This document shows, piece by piece, positions 1 through 12,619 of a stretch of 64,000 nt of DNA. Made by a program: the position numbers and the translations under genes. Source of the DNA: Liquidambar formosana (taxonomy: Eukaryota > Streptophyta > Magnoliopsida > Saxifragales > Altingiaceae); contig CM077826.1 in NCBI GenBank assembly GCA_039720395.1, forward strand, positions 31,616,810 to 31,680,809, given 5' to 3'. The first letter of the stretch is position 1. Every line of letters begins with the position of its first letter. The notes under the pieces were generated by a model, which ran no database searches, was not told the origin of the DNA, and saw only the letters and a program-made list of their open reading frames with translations.

Positions 1-356
1 ATGTGCTATACCAAAAACAACCTGATATATTGAATCAGTTGGTTGCTGCACTACATGAACTTCAAACTACCATGGCTCAAAATCAAGTGCCACAACCATA
101 AGCACCACCTCCACCCGTGGGAAATCATGTAATGAAGGCCAATGTGTATAAAGCCTTTATGCATATGAAGCCCCTAACTTATGAAGGAGAGAGGAATCCA
201 GCAATAGTTGAGATGTGGTTAAAGCAATTCAAGAAAGCTTTGACTATTGTAGCCACACCTGAATAGTTCAAAGTGGAATTTGCGGCGTATTTGTTGAATG
301 GTATAGCTGATAACTGGTGGGAAAGAGTGAAACCTATAGGAGAGAATGAGTATATG
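1..356 (+). pseudogene. Ty3/gypsy gag fragment, 5' part
   Basis: This is a decayed retrotransposon gag (capsid) region. One plus-strand frame reads a gag-like stretch containing KPLTYEGERNP, AIVEMWLKQFKKAL and LNGIADNWWERVKP, typical of the retrotransposon gag domain of plant Ty3/gypsy elements. In-frame stop codons interrupt it (for example after QVPQP and after VATPE), so it cannot be translated whole. It breaks off at 356, where a solo LTR is inserted, and resumes in frame at 3310. The 5' end lies outside the window. Confidence 0.85.
352..356. repeat. Target-site duplication ATATG, left copy
   Basis: ATATG here is repeated at 3310-3314. The two copies directly flank TGTCACACC...GTTCACA. 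Removing the insert and one copy rejoins the gag frame (NEYM to LWENFENLFNNKFY). Confidence 0.9.
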
Positions 357-3309
357 TGTCACACCCCATTTTTGTCACCTTAGCTAGGACATATCATTTC
401 ATGTAGGATTTTGAGTCCTTTTCAAGTCTAGTCTTTTGCATTGAGTTTCTATAGCGTTGAATATCATGTGTATGAATTTTGAAGTGATTTGGAGTTCATC
501 TCGATAGTCAATAAGAACTTTTGCAACTTTAAGGGCATAATCGTCTTTTAAGTCGTATATTTTCCATTTGACCTTGAAGTGAATCCCGAGTCATTCCCTC
601 GAGTTCATATGGTTATATAGAGTCTATATATAGGTTCAATTTCATGAATTAATGGTTTAAGATCAATTCGGCTCATAACGGTTCGAGTTGGCTAAAAGAC
701 CCCTTTCTTGGTTTGCTCAAATTGACTCATAAGACCTAACCAATTTTCTCTCATTTAACTTCAATTGGGCTTTATTTACATCCTAGGTGTGTTTAAAAAG
801 ATTGGGAAAGCATTTGGTTCGACCTTGTGTACAAACCCAGTTTAGCGACGGTGAGGCACCATGGTTAACCACCTTTGTAAAACCTAACCATGCACTCATG
901 GTTGAGGATTTTTGTCCCAAAATGCCTAAAAATGTGTTCCCCTTCGAAACACTTAATTCGAACATTTTAGGACTTCTGAAGCAAGTAGAAGTCAAAACCG
1001 AAGCGGAATAGGAGGACCCTCGGGTAACCGTCCGGGGCTGGACGGTCATCCGTCCAAGCCCAGACGGCTAACCGTCCAGGCCTAGTTGGTCACCCAAGGA
1101 GTCCGTCCTCAACTCAACTTCTGACTCTTTCTTCCCTCTTTTGATGATTTCCTCCGTCATTACAACTTGTTTTCTCTTAGAAGTGTGTAAGTTTGAGTTG
1201 TTTGAGCACCAAGAGAGTCTCTAATAGCCCTAGGATCATTGTTTAATGAATTAATCTTAGCCATTGGTTTAGGGGGTCAGTTCTCTATATAAAGGACATG
1301 ATATTCAGCACATAGGTGGAAGTTGATTGCATTTTATACTTAGAGAGAGAGGGAGCTACGAGTTTGGAGAGCTAGAAGGACATCAAGAGGAGGCTCTTCA
1401 ACCCTAAGCAAGCAAGGAAACAAGAAGTTTAAAGACAAGGAAGAGTCTACAAGAGGTAAGCATGTCTCTTTAATACTGAACATGAGTTCTCTCCTTCTCC
1501 TTCTCCTTCTCCTTCTCCTTCTTCTTTTATGATAGTTCTAGTGCATGATATAACTCCACATGTTAGGTTAGTTTTATGTTTTTAGGATGTAGTATGAATG
1601 ATTTTAAGATGATTCATGGCCTTATATGCTTGATAATCCCTGGTCTACTAAGGATTGGATAGCCTTACTCTTTCTATCTTCTTAAATCATGCATAGTTCA
1701 CATGTTTAGGTTGCTGTGATAATTGTCATGAATTGATGCTCCTGGTAGTTAAAATACATGATATATATGATATTCATGATGATTTGAGTATGTGTTAGAG
1801 TCTTTTCGTAGGTTTTTATGCATAGTTGTGAGATTAGGGTTTCAATAACCCCGAAATCACATAGGTTTCATACAGCATGTTTAGCTTAACTCTGTGAGTA
1901 ATTTCTCATCATAGTCATTCTATATATGCTGCATATAGTTGAATCATGCTAGGTTTGCATTCATATAGTAGATTTTATAGGGTTTTAGGAGACATTATCC
2001 TTTTCTAAGGATAATTATCCTTTTCGTTGAGTGAGGTTTTGCATGAGAGTTTTCTGTGATGTGTTTAAGCATAGAATCACTTCTATTGTGTTCTAGTATA
2101 TATATTTTACGTAGGATATGATAATTGCACCTCCCCATAATGACTTTTTATGTGGAATTATCTTAGGATAGTTTCGCATAAGAAAGCTCGCCGTAGGAAA
2201 GCTTATTTTCATATTTTACATAAAATGTTATTTTTTTGGTTAGAATAGACTTAGTTATCATGCTTATTGATATTTTTCGAGTCTTTCATGCTTGTTAGTG
2301 TGTCTTGGGTAGGTTTTTATGCATGTTAGTTAGGTTATTGCATGTAGGATTGAGTTAGGGTCCTTAGTTATTCATTATTCTTGTTATTTGCATGATGAAT
2401 GGATAATTTTAGGCCTTGTTATGGTTCTGTCCAGATTAGTATATTGCTCTCTTTGCATGATTTTGTGCACTTGTAAGGGTGCAAACAGGTACAATGCTTA
2501 TCCTATTGCAAATAGGGCCGCTATTGCTTGAAATTGCTAATGCTTGGAGCTATTGCGCTCAGGTAAGTAGGGTATGAAGTGCCCTAATTCACTTTTCTTC
2601 TTTCTTTTCTATTCTCCCCCCTAGGCTTACTTCTTAATACGAACATATGGTGATTATCAAGAGTTTCCTTTATCAATAAAATTCTGGTTTTCTATTAAAG
2701 TTTTCCTCTTGTGGAAGTTTTCAATTTTGGACTATTCAATACATTTTTCAAATAAGGAAACCTAGGGTTTTTACCATAGGTTTGTATTAGGTTGTAACCC
2801 TATTCTTTTCGAACTACGTGGACTTTGATCCATGTATTTCGCTGCATGGTACGTAGGCGCTCTTCGTGAGGCTCAAGTCCGTTCTAGGATCCAAGTATCC
2901 TAGGTTTTTCTTTTCTTTTTGTTTTGTTTTATTTGTTTGATTGTGCATAGATGATTGGATGGAATATATGTTATGCATGCTGCCTTGTGATGATATATGC
3001 TGATATTTGAGTGAAAAGATATTAAGTTAGCCCAATCAAATTAAGAGACCAACTTGGGCGATGTGGGTGCCTATGGGCTTTGCCCAGAACCTTCCCACAT
3101 CGTAACTTAGCCCCCGAATCCAATTTTCTGATTTCAAAGACTTTGCTTTTCCTTTAATGGAGTCATGTGGTTTTGAAATAAAACATTTTTATGGTTTTCC
3201 TCTTTTTCCTAAAAAATGAGGTGGCGATTCCTTTTCATTTGTTGTCTTTTACCCATTCTTTCGCCAAAACAAATCCCTTGTGGGCTCCGCGCTTTTTCGT
3301 GGGTTCACA
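357..3309 (+). mobile_element. Solo LTR, family A (copy A1)
   Basis: A 2953-bp block starts TGTCACACCCC and ends GGGTTCACA, with 5-bp duplication ATATG on both sides. No coding or internal retrotransposon sequence is present, so it is a solo LTR left by recombination between the two LTRs of a full element. It shares long blocks with 5656-8258 (same strand) and with 4220-5655, 10118-12619 and 16549-18224 (opposite strand). The block GAACTACGTGGACTTTGATCC...GTACGTAGGCGCTC (2811-2880) resembles a motif I associate with LTRs of the Ty3/gypsy Tat/Ogre lineage; that lineage is an inference. A CTTCTC hexamer run lies near 1492-1525 and a GC-rich hairpin region at 1021-1084. Confidence 0.88.
1021..1084. 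repeat. GC-rich hairpin cassette in LTR A1
   Basis: Alternating copies of GGACGGTCATCCGTCC-like and GGTAACCGTCC-like motifs form inverted pairs in otherwise AT-rich DNA, about 665 bp inside the LTR start. The other family A LTRs carry a different hairpin at a similar place. Confidence 0.6.
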
Positions 3310-4219
3310 ATATGTTGTGGGAAAATTTTGAGAACTTGTTCAATAACAAGTTCTACCTACAATCATATATATAAATAAACAGTTGAAGGAACTTATGAAG
3401 TGAGAGCAAGGGGACTTGACCATTAATGAATATGTGAACAAGTTTGAAAAATTATGTATTTTTATGCCATCCCTTATGGCTGACCAACCTACACTCTGTT
3501 AGAAGTTTGAGTTGAGATTAACTCCCTATAATAGTAGAATGGTGGTTCCACACCAAATTAACAATTTTTCTTTACTGATGGACAAAGCCCTATTAACATG
3601 GAGGCAGGCTGAAGAACATTGAAAGGCCAAGGATGAGCTTAGAGAACAAAAGAAGAATAAGCAGAAATCTTAGAAGGGAAGTTTTGGTGAAACTAGCTAT
3701 CGAGGTATGAAGTCACAGGGAGGTGGTAGTTCAAACTATCTCCATATGAGAAGCCAGCAATTTAAGCAGTCTGCCAGTTAAAGTAGCGGTAGTAGTAGTG
3801 GGAACAGTGGAAACCCTAAAGTTTGTTATCTGTGTAGACAGAAGGGCCATATTCGCCCAAACTGTCTTCTTCTAACTGGAGCTCAATCCCAGCCATCTAA
3901 ATCTCTATAATACATGGGTGGTTCTTCTCATTCTTCGTACTACTATTCCTAGTACCAGACTGGACAAGGGGCCTAGTTATCCTACCCCTATCCTTAGTGC
4001 CAACAATATCAAGCGCCGCAATTCTTTGGTCAATAACAATATGACCAAACTACACAACAACAACCCCAAGGGTATGGACAACAGTCTGGATAGGGATTTA
4101 GGCACCAAGGCCAATCCCAACAAGGACTGGATAGGGATTTAGGCACCAAGGCCAATCCCAACAAGGTGCAGGCAGGAACCAAGGAGACAGTTGTCGTGGA
4201 AGAGCCTATGCATCGAATG
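3310..4219 (+). pseudogene. Ty3/gypsy gag fragment with zinc knuckle, 3' part
   Basis: This continues the gag broken at 356 (LWENFENLFNNKFY, then TINEYVNKFEKL). At 3821-3862 it encodes a CCHC zinc knuckle, CYLCRQKGHIRPNC, which binds RNA in the retroviral nucleocapsid. A glutamine/tyrosine/glycine-rich tail follows. Several stop codons and frame shifts are present. A unit of about 41 bp (GGATAGGGATTTAGGCACC...) occurs twice in tandem at about 4087-4166. The reading ends at 4219, where a reverse-oriented LTR begins. The protease and catalytic RT core expected next are absent from the window. Confidence 0.85.
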
Positions 4220-5655
4220 TGTGAACCACGGGTTTTGATTGCCTTTTTTAAAAAGAAAAAGATTTAAATGAATACAAATATGTTTTTAAAGTCCACAAAA
4301 ACAAATAACAAAAGTAAAGAGTCGTCACCTCATTTTTAAGGAATAAGGAAAATTATAAAATCAATTTAGAGAAAACCTTTCAAAACCAAACAAAATGACT
4401 CCAATATAGGAAAAGCAAGTCTTAAGAAACTAAAGAGGGGATTTAGAAACTAATTTATGATGTGGGAAGGTTCTAGGAAACATCCTATAGGCACCCATAT
4501 TGCCCTAAAAAAGGTCTTTTAATTTGTATGGGCTAATTTAATCACTTCCTAATTAGTCACTAAGCATATATGAAGAATCATCTATGCATCCACTTACACC
4601 CAAACACATCCATAAAAGAATAAAGAATAAGAGAGGGATAGGGAAAGCAATAGAGAGAGGAATAAATAATAAGAGAGAAACAAAGAAAAGAAAAGAAAAG
4701 AAAACCTAGGATACTTGGTATCCTAAGGTAGACTTGAACATCAAATGAGCGCTTATGTACCCTACATACAAAGATGTAAGGATCAAAGTCCACGTAGTTC
4801 AATTGAGAAGGGGTTATTCCCTTCACAATGAACTACCATAAATCCTAAGTTTCCATTTAAGAAAAAAAGAAGAAGAAAGTTTCCAAAGATAAGAAATTTC
4901 CAAAAAAGAATAAGAGAAAATAAGAAGTTTTGTAAAAAAGGGAACTTTGGAGAGAATAGAGAATTTAGGAAAATGAAAACTTAAGAATTACCTTAATTTA
5001 ATGCAAAGAAAATAACCCAAGAGGGAGAAGGGAACAATTCACAACAAAACTTACCATAATCCAACTTACCATATGCCAATCATCCCAAATTATTGAGAAA
5101 ATACCAAATAATCGTCCTATGTGTGCTATAGGACAATTATCATACTCAAATCAACCATATTCATGCTCAAATCATTATTAGAAGACCCAAATCAAATCTA
5201 GATAGAATACTAAACATTCCTAAAATATCCTAATAATCATGCTAAAAGCAAAAATCAAAAGGAATACAAAATCCTAATATGCTCATATATGAACTACACT
5301 ACCTATCATGCTATGAAAATATGCAAAAAGTATTATAATAAAAATATCATATAACAACTCAAAACATAAAAAGAAAATCTAACATGATGCAAAAGTTAAA
5401 GATTTTATGTAAAAACATGAAAAAGCCTTTTTTACGACGAGCTTTCTTAAGAAAAATTATCCTAAGATCTTTTCACATAAAAAATACTCTATATGAATGG
5501 TTTCTCCACATATCCTATGTAAAATCTATACCTAAGAATGCAATGAAAAAGACAGAACACTTAAACACACTTTCTAACGTACTCATGCCTTCTAAAAATG
5601 ATAATTATCTTCCAAAAGAATAATCATTCATAGACATATGAAGATAAACCCTATG
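4220..5655 (-). mobile_element. Reverse-oriented LTR fragment (composite, left part)
   Basis: Starting TGTGAACC at 4220, this is the reverse complement of the 3' half of the family A LTR. It includes the conserved block near 4735-4805 that matches 2811-2880 inverted. It is cut at 5655 by another solo LTR and continues from 8264. No coding sequence is present. The upstream 5 bp (GAATG) is not repeated at the far end. Confidence 0.75.
5651..5655. repeat. Target-site duplication CTATG, left copy
   Basis: CTATG is repeated at 8259-8263 and directly flanks the TG...CA solo LTR. Confidence 0.88.
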
Positions 5656-8258
5656 TGTCACACCCCATTTTTGCACCACCTTACTAGGGCTCATCATTTC
5701 ATGCATGTTTTTGTTTGGTTTTTGAGTCTAGTCACTTGCATTAGTTTTCTAGAGTCACAAGGACAATGGATATGAATTTTGGTTCAAATTGGAGTTGATC
5801 TTGAGGGATAATAAGAGCTTTTGTGACTTGAGGGGCATAATCGTCCTTTAAGTCCCAAACTTTTCATTTGACCTTGGAATGATCTCCAAATTGTTAATTG
5901 AAGTTCATATGGATGCATATGAGGTATTAAGTCCCGTGGCCCTGATGATGAGTTTAGTGTGGTTATTTACGGATTATCCTTGAAGAATTAGTGGGAATCA
6001 CAGCATGAGATTTTTGGTTAAAATGAAAAGAAAATTATTTTATTAAATTAGCCATTTTTATCATGACACTAACACGTGTACGTATGTGATGAGTGTGTGT
6101 ACGCACATACGATACATGTGCATGCGTGTTAGCGGTCAGTCTCCCAATTTTTATAAAAGACAATTTCCTTTTCCTATTCAGATTAGAAGTCTTTTGTCAT
6201 TATAAAATACCTTTTGATTATTCTCCAAGGAAACTTAGTCCAGGAAGGAAAGGGAAACTCCAGATTTCAACTATAAATACTCTCTTAATGTCTTTAAACA
6301 AGGGGGAGGAGAAGAGGGTTTGGAGGGAGTGAAATTCGTCATAATTCAGCAGCAGATTTTCTGAAAACCAGCAGTCGTATTTTAATCATAACTTTTTCAT
6401 CCGAAGTCAGAATTTGATGAAATTGGTCTTGTTAGAAATATAATTCAATTCTCTACAACTTTGTATTTCACAAGCTTTGTCCAAATCCAACGTTTTCATA
6501 CCCAAAAACGCGATTGAAGTTGCTGCTGCTGCAAAGTGACGAAAATCACTTTTCTTTTCTCTTGTTCTCTTTTTGTTTTCTATTTTCTTTTCAAAGTTGA
6601 GTGAGTTTTGATCTTTTTGCTGTGATACCACTTTGACAAAGAGGAGGATTCGTGTTGGTTTGATTCACTCTAAAGACCTGAGGAGCCATGAACAATTACA
6701 AACACAAAGGAAGGCCCTTCCTAAGGTATTCTCCTTCTCTATTCAAGCTTAAACTAGGTTTTCATATGGGTTAGGCTTATTGCATGTTAAAGGTAACTTT
6801 TTTTATCATGTATTAACACTCTAGCTAGTTAATATACATGGAATATCTATTGTTTATCTACTGTTTAGCATGCTTTAGGGCTGTCCTTTAGGTTTTTAAT
6901 GCATAGTTATGATTCTTGTGCTCCTGTTTGTCCTTGTGCTAGGATTAGTGTCATTGCATGTTAGAGTTAGGATTTTCATCATGTTATATTGCTTTAGTTA
7001 GTTAATATGCATGATTTAATTTCTGTTTAGTTTGGTTTTAGCATGATTAAAGTATGTTTTGGATGTTTTTAAGCATATTTGTGAGTTTAGGGTTTTAGAG
7101 TCATTGTTTCGTGTTTGTTTTCATATAGCATGATAAAGTAGACTTTTTTATTTGGTTTTTCTTCGTGTTTGCTGTATATGTTTTTCATATGGAGTAAACA
7201 TGATAGTTTTGCATGCATGTTAGTATGTTTTAGGGTTTTTATGCATGATATGGTTCTAGGAATATGTTAGGACTCATTATTGTTCGCTGTTTTTGCTATT
7301 GGCATGCTTAGTGGATGATTTTAGGTCATAATACTATTCTGTCCAGATTTGCATGTTAGTGTTTTCGCATGGTTTTGAGCACTTGTAAGGGTGCAAATAG
7401 GTGTGGTGTTTGTCCCATGGCAAATAGGGCTGCTTATGTCTGAAATGGCTAAATGCTTGGAGCTAATTGCGCTCAGGTAAGTGGGTGTGAAGGTGCCCCA
7501 ATTCACCTTTCTTCTTAACTCATTCTCTTCTCCCTATCTAGGGTTAATTTTTAATACAAGTCCTATGGTTTAATTAGAGGTTTCCTTAACCAACAAAATT
7601 CTGGTTTTTATTAAAGTTTCCATTTTGTGGATTTCTTTCCTAAAATCAAACTTTCTATCAATTCTCTTTTGATCAAATAAGGAAACCTAGGGTTTTTACC
7701 ATAGGTTTGTATTAGGATTTAACCTTAGTTCTAATCGAACTACGTGGACTTTGATCCATGTATTTCGTTGCATGGTACGTAGGCGCTCTTCGTGAGGCTC
7801 AAGTCCGTTCTAGGATCCAAGCATCCTAAGTTTATTTTTGTTTTGTTTTCTTTTTTCTTTTTCTGTTTTTATGTGCTTATTATGCATGGATGGATGAATG
7901 AAATATATGATATGCATGCAATTCTTGTGATGATATACTTGCTGATTTTTATATGGAAAGATCTTGATTTAGCCCAAATGAACTGAGAGACCGAAAGGGT
8001 GACATGGGTGCCTATAGGCTTTGCCTAGAACCTTCCAATGTCATAACTTAGCCTCCGAATCCCCGATTTCTTTGGTTTTCAAAAGATTGGTTTTTGCCTT
8101 TCCTTTTTTATGGAGTCATTCAAATTGTTTTCCTAAAACAAACTATTTTTAGGGTTTTCCTTGTTTCCTTTAAAAAATAAGGTGGCGACTCCTTTCCTTT
8201 TTCTTTTTCAAACCCATTTTCTTTCAATCCCTTGTGGGCCCAATTTCCGGGGTTCACA
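5656..8258 (+). mobile_element. Solo LTR, family A (copy A2)
   Basis: A 2603-bp element starts TGTCACACCCC and ends GGGTTCACA, flanked by CTATG on both sides. It is inserted into an older reverse-oriented LTR, so it is younger than that one. It shares the conserved block at 7681-7815 with A1. At 6068-6132, where A1 has a GC-rich hairpin, A2 has a different imperfect palindrome (arms CTAACACGTG and CGTGTTAG). No internal domain is present. Confidence 0.88.
6068..6132. repeat. Imperfect palindrome in LTR A2
   Basis: The outer arms TAACACG and CGTGTTA enclose inner arms GTACGTATGTG and CGCACATACG. It lies about 410 bp from the LTR start. Confidence 0.6.
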
Positions 8259-8263
8259 CTATG

Positions 8264-9567
8264 CAAGACAAGTTCTACATGAAAAGTGCTAAAAAACATG
8301 CATATAAGTGAACCATGAAAAGAAAATAACCCTAATACTTCAACTAATATGCTATGCAAAATAACCCTATTCTAGAGAGAGAAAATCATTATTTCAGCAT
8401 ACAAGGAAGAAACCTTAGCAGACTATCATGCTATTCATACAATATCCGTTAAATAATTGTAATAATATCAAATAGACATGATAACTAAGCTAAATAGCAA
8501 CCCTAAATACGCAGAGAATAGAAACCTAAGAGAAAGAGAAAAGAAGAGAAGAGGCGAAAGAGGCTTACTTACAAAAGAGAGCCTTTACTAGATGCTTCCT
8601 TTTCTTTGGCTTGATATACTTCTAGTTCTCCTTCGAATATGTAGTAGAATAGCTCTCTTAAGGTGTATGAGTGTGTGCAAATTTATGATCCTTCTCCCTT
8701 TAGTGAATATGGGGGCTGAAAAAGTGTTCTATGCTGATAGGAGAGTCTTAATTTATAGATAACCAATCCTAAGATCCAATGGCTGAGATTAATTACCATA
8801 AAATCAATGAATGGCTACAATTAATTCACTTGGGCCTTAAGTAACTCAAAGTTACCTAATAAACAAGGATAGAAACTCTTTAGAGCAGGAAAAACAGAGT
8901 AGAAAGGTTAGATTGATCAAGATAGGCAATACAGCGGAATAGGAGGTGGAGATCTCGGGTGACCGGTTGGGCCGGCCAGTTGGACTGGCTAGGCCCAATT
9001 AGTGCCTGAGAGAGTCTGTCTCCAGGTCATCTTTAGCTTCCTATTGTGCATCATCTTCCTTCAAATGGCCATAACTTCTCATTTTAACTCCAAATTAAGT
9101 GATTTAAAAGCCAAAGTTTCCATAATTCAATGAGGAACAAGTCTAGAATATTCTTGAGTAAAAAATCTTCAACCATGGTTAGGTGGCTAGGTTTAACAAG
9201 GCAGTTAACTGAAAAAGGTCAATTAGCCATAGGTGAAAATTATGGTAAATCAATCTCAAAGCCATTCAATCCTTAAATTGACTATACAAATAGAATCTTT
9301 TCATCAATATAAACATAATGGAACAATCTGGGACAAGTTTTGAGGTCAATTAGAAAAGATACGAGTTAAAAGACAAATTGCCCTTTAAATCACAAAAGTT
9401 CTAATCAACTATCCAAACCTATCTAGAATTGAACCAAATTACACACATATCCTAAACGTACCTAGAAACTAAATGCAAATGATGGAATGCAAAAATGAGA
9501 CAAAAGATGCATGCAATAATGAACTACTCTTAAATGCTTCAAAAACTCATAAAATGAATTTATGAAC
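8264..9567 (-). mobile_element. Reverse-oriented LTR fragment (composite, right part)
   Basis: This continues the reverse LTR interrupted at 5655. Its far end (about 9400-9560) resembles the inverted start of the family B LTR at 23,550 (shared GCATGCAATAATGAACTA) more than family A. It stops about 25 bp short of the expected terminus, directly against RT-coding sequence. A GC-rich hairpin, GGTTGGGCCGGCCAGTTGG, lies at 8955-8997. The whole 4220-9567 block may be a recombinant of two LTR families. Confidence 0.65.
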
Positions 9568-10117
9568 TCCTCGGTCTAGCAGGATACCATAGGAGATTTG
9601 TACAAGGATTCTCCAATATTGCTACACCTTTGACAAGGTTGACATGGAAGGGAGTTCACTTTGTGTGGGATAAGGAGTGTGATTAGGCATTTAATACCCT
9701 CAAAGCGTGCTTAACTACCGTACCTGTGTTGATTATAACCTAGAGTGGAGAACTATACACACTGTATTTTGACGCTCCCTTGAAAGGGTTAGGATGCATT
9801 TTAATGTAGCATGGCAGAGTGGTAGCTTATGGTTCTCGGCAGTTGAAACCTCATGAGAGGAATTATCCCACCCATGAATTGGAGTTAGCAGCTGTGGTGT
9901 TTGCCTTAAAGATTTGGAGATGTTACTTATATGGGGAGAAGTTTGAAGTATATATTGATCATAAAAGCTTGAAGTATATTTTTACCCAAAAAGATCTCAA
10001 TTTGCGCCAAACTTAGTGGTTGGAGTACCTCGAGGATTATGATTTTGAGATACAATACTATCCAGGTAGTGCCAATGTGGTGGTGGATGTCTTGAGTAGG
10101 AAATCTCAAGGTATGAC
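9568..10117 (+). pseudogene. Ty3/gypsy RT thumb and RNase H fragment
   Basis: The plus-strand reading contains LGLAGYHRRFV (connection after RT), [36 protein letters not shown] and [18 protein letters not shown]. These are standard Ty3/gypsy RNase H landmarks. The segment 9819-10016 is open; stops lie before and after it. The RT catalytic YxDD region is missing upstream. The coding continues across a solo LTR to the integrase remnant at 12620. Chromovirus (Tekay/Del-like) affinity is an inference from wording of the motifs. Confidence 0.88.
10113..10117. repeat. Target-site duplication ATGAC, left copy
   Basis: ATGAC is repeated at 12620-12624 around the solo LTR. Removing the insert rejoins the polyprotein. 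Confidence 0.88.
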
Positions 10118-12619
10118 TATGAACCCCGAAAAGTGGCCCACATAATTAAAAAAGATTTTAAAAAGGAGTCGCCGCCTTATTTTTTAGGGAAATAAAGAAA
10201 ACCCTAAAAATACTTTGTTTTAAAGAAAACAATTGAATGACTCTATGTTTAAAAAGGAAAGGCAAAAATAGTCTTTTTGGAAACCAAAGAGACTAAGGAT
10301 TCGGAGGCAAAGTTATGACATGGGAAGGTTCTAGGCAAAGCCTATAGGCACCCATGTCACCCTTTTGATCTCTTAGTTTATTTGGGTTAAATTAAATCCT
10401 TACTGTACAAAAATCAGTAAATATCATCACAAGAGTTGCATGCTATTATATATTCCATCCATTCATCCATGCACAATAATCAAATAAAAATAAAGAAAAG
10501 AGAAAGAAAATTAGGATACTTGGATCCTAGGGTAGACTTGAACCTCAAATTGAGCGCCTACATACCATGTATGGAAGTATATGGATCAAAGTCCACGTAG
10601 TTCGAAAGAATAGGGTTATAACCTAATATGAACCTATGGTAAAAACCTTAAGTTTCCTTATTTGAAAAGATAGAGAATTTGATAAATAAACCAAGTTTGG
10701 AATCAAGCAACTTCCACAAGATAGAAACTTTTGATAAAAAGATACTTTACTTTAACAAGGAAACCTCTAGTAATTACCATCTATCCATATTAAAAAATAA
10801 CCCTAAAAAAGGAGAAGAGAAAGATTAGAGGGAGAGTTAGGGCACTTTCATACCCTACTTAACTTTGTGCAATTATCTCCAAGCAATAACAAAATTTGAG
10901 CAATAGCAACCTTATTTGCGATAAGGCAATTACCATACCTATTTGCACCTTTACATATGTTCAAAACAAAGCAAAAAGAAGAAAATAGAATTCTGGATAG
11001 AACCATATTAAGGCCTAAAATTATCCACTAGTTCATGCAAATAACAAGAATAATGAATTTTTATAAACCCTAATACCACCCTACATGCAATGACCTAACT
11101 AACATGCATGAAAATTTAGAAATCCACTAATAATGAATGTAAAACTCACCATCGTTATTCTATAGTACCACATATATAACAACCATGAAGAAAAACCAAC
11201 AAAAAACCTTAACCTAGCATGCTATATGCAACTTACCTAACACAAGGATAATGGAAACCTTAGAATCACAACTATACATTAAAACCTATGTATTAACTCT
11301 AAAACATGCAAAACTCATCATGGATATTATTATTATCACATATATTAATTAATAGAAACATCAATCCATGATAAAAATCACAACAGTTACATGCAATAAA
11401 GCTAACCTAAGAGAAAACCCTAATATCAGCCTTAAAGGTGTAGAGCATACCTTGGATTAAGCCTCCTTTGTCACTGTAGAGACTCTCTCTTTCACTTGTG
11501 AACAACTTGAAACAAGCTTCTTAAAGTCTACAACAAGAATTTCAGCTCTCCTTTAGAACTCTATCTCTTATTCTCTCTTAGAACTTAGATTTAATGCATC
11601 AAAGTCGTTCTCCTAATGCTGAAACATAGTGGGGTATTTATAGAGTTTAATTGGGATAAATCAATGGCTATGATTAAAACCCTAAAAATTAATACAAAGG
11701 TTATTAGAGACTCCCTTAAGGATCAAGGAACTCAAAAGTTACCGAAAATTAGAAGGAAAATCGTCTAAAAGAGTCCAAATCTGTTAAAATAGGGAGGAGA
11801 GTCCCGCTTCAGCAAAAATAGGAAGGTGACTTGGGTGACTACCTGGGGTTGGGCGACTAGCCACCTGGGCCCAGGCAGTTAGTCGCCCAGGATTGGGTGG
11901 TCACCCGAGCCTGCTTCAGTTTTTTCTCATTTTTTGAACTCTTTTCCTTCTAGGAGTGTTTTAGAACTCAAATTAACTCCAATTTTGACGAAATAAAAGC
12001 CAAAACGACTGTGTTTCGATAAGGAATACATTTTCAAACATTTTAGGGCAAAAACCACTAACAATGGGTGCATGGTTAGGTTTTACAAAGGTGGTTAACT
12101 GCTATGCATTATCATTGCTAAGCTTAGGTAAGCACATAAGATTGAACCAAATGCTTTCCAAACCAAAATTAAACATTCCAAAACACTTTTGAGGATAAAA
12201 TAAAGACTAATTAAAGTCAATTTAAAATGAATTGATTGGTAATTATGAGTTGAATTGAGCTAACTCGAAGTGGGTCTTTTAACCAACTTGAACCATTATG
12301 AGCCATTTTAACCCTAATCCATTGATTCACGAAATTAAACTTATAAATACCTCATATGCATCAATATGAACTCCAATTGACAATTTGAAGATCATTTCAA
12401 GGTCAAATGAAAAGTTTGTGACCTAAAAGATGATTATGCCCTTCAAATCACAAAAGCTCTTGTTAACCCTTAAGATCAACTCCAAATTAAACCAAAATTC
12501 ATACCCATTATCCTTAAGACTCTAAAAACCTAATGCAAGTGACTAGACTAAAAAAACAAAACAAAAACCTACATGGAATGACAAACCCTAGTAAGGAAGT
12601 GCAAAAATGGGGTATGACA
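10118..12619 (-). mobile_element. Solo LTR, family A (copy A3)
   Basis: A 2502-bp reverse-oriented LTR reads TATGAACCCCG at its left edge (canonical TGTGAACC with one change) and GGGGTATGACA at its right edge. Both sides carry ATGAC. It splits the Ty3 RNase H/integrase region. It has the inverted conserved block at about 10537-10665 and a GC-rich hairpin region at 11827-11910. There is no internal domain. Confidence 0.88.
11827..11910. repeat. GC-rich hairpin cassette in LTR A3
   Basis: Repeated inverted motifs built on GGTGACT, GGGCGACTAG, CTAGTCGCCC-like and GGTCACCC occur about 710 bp from the LTR start. Confidence 0.6.
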
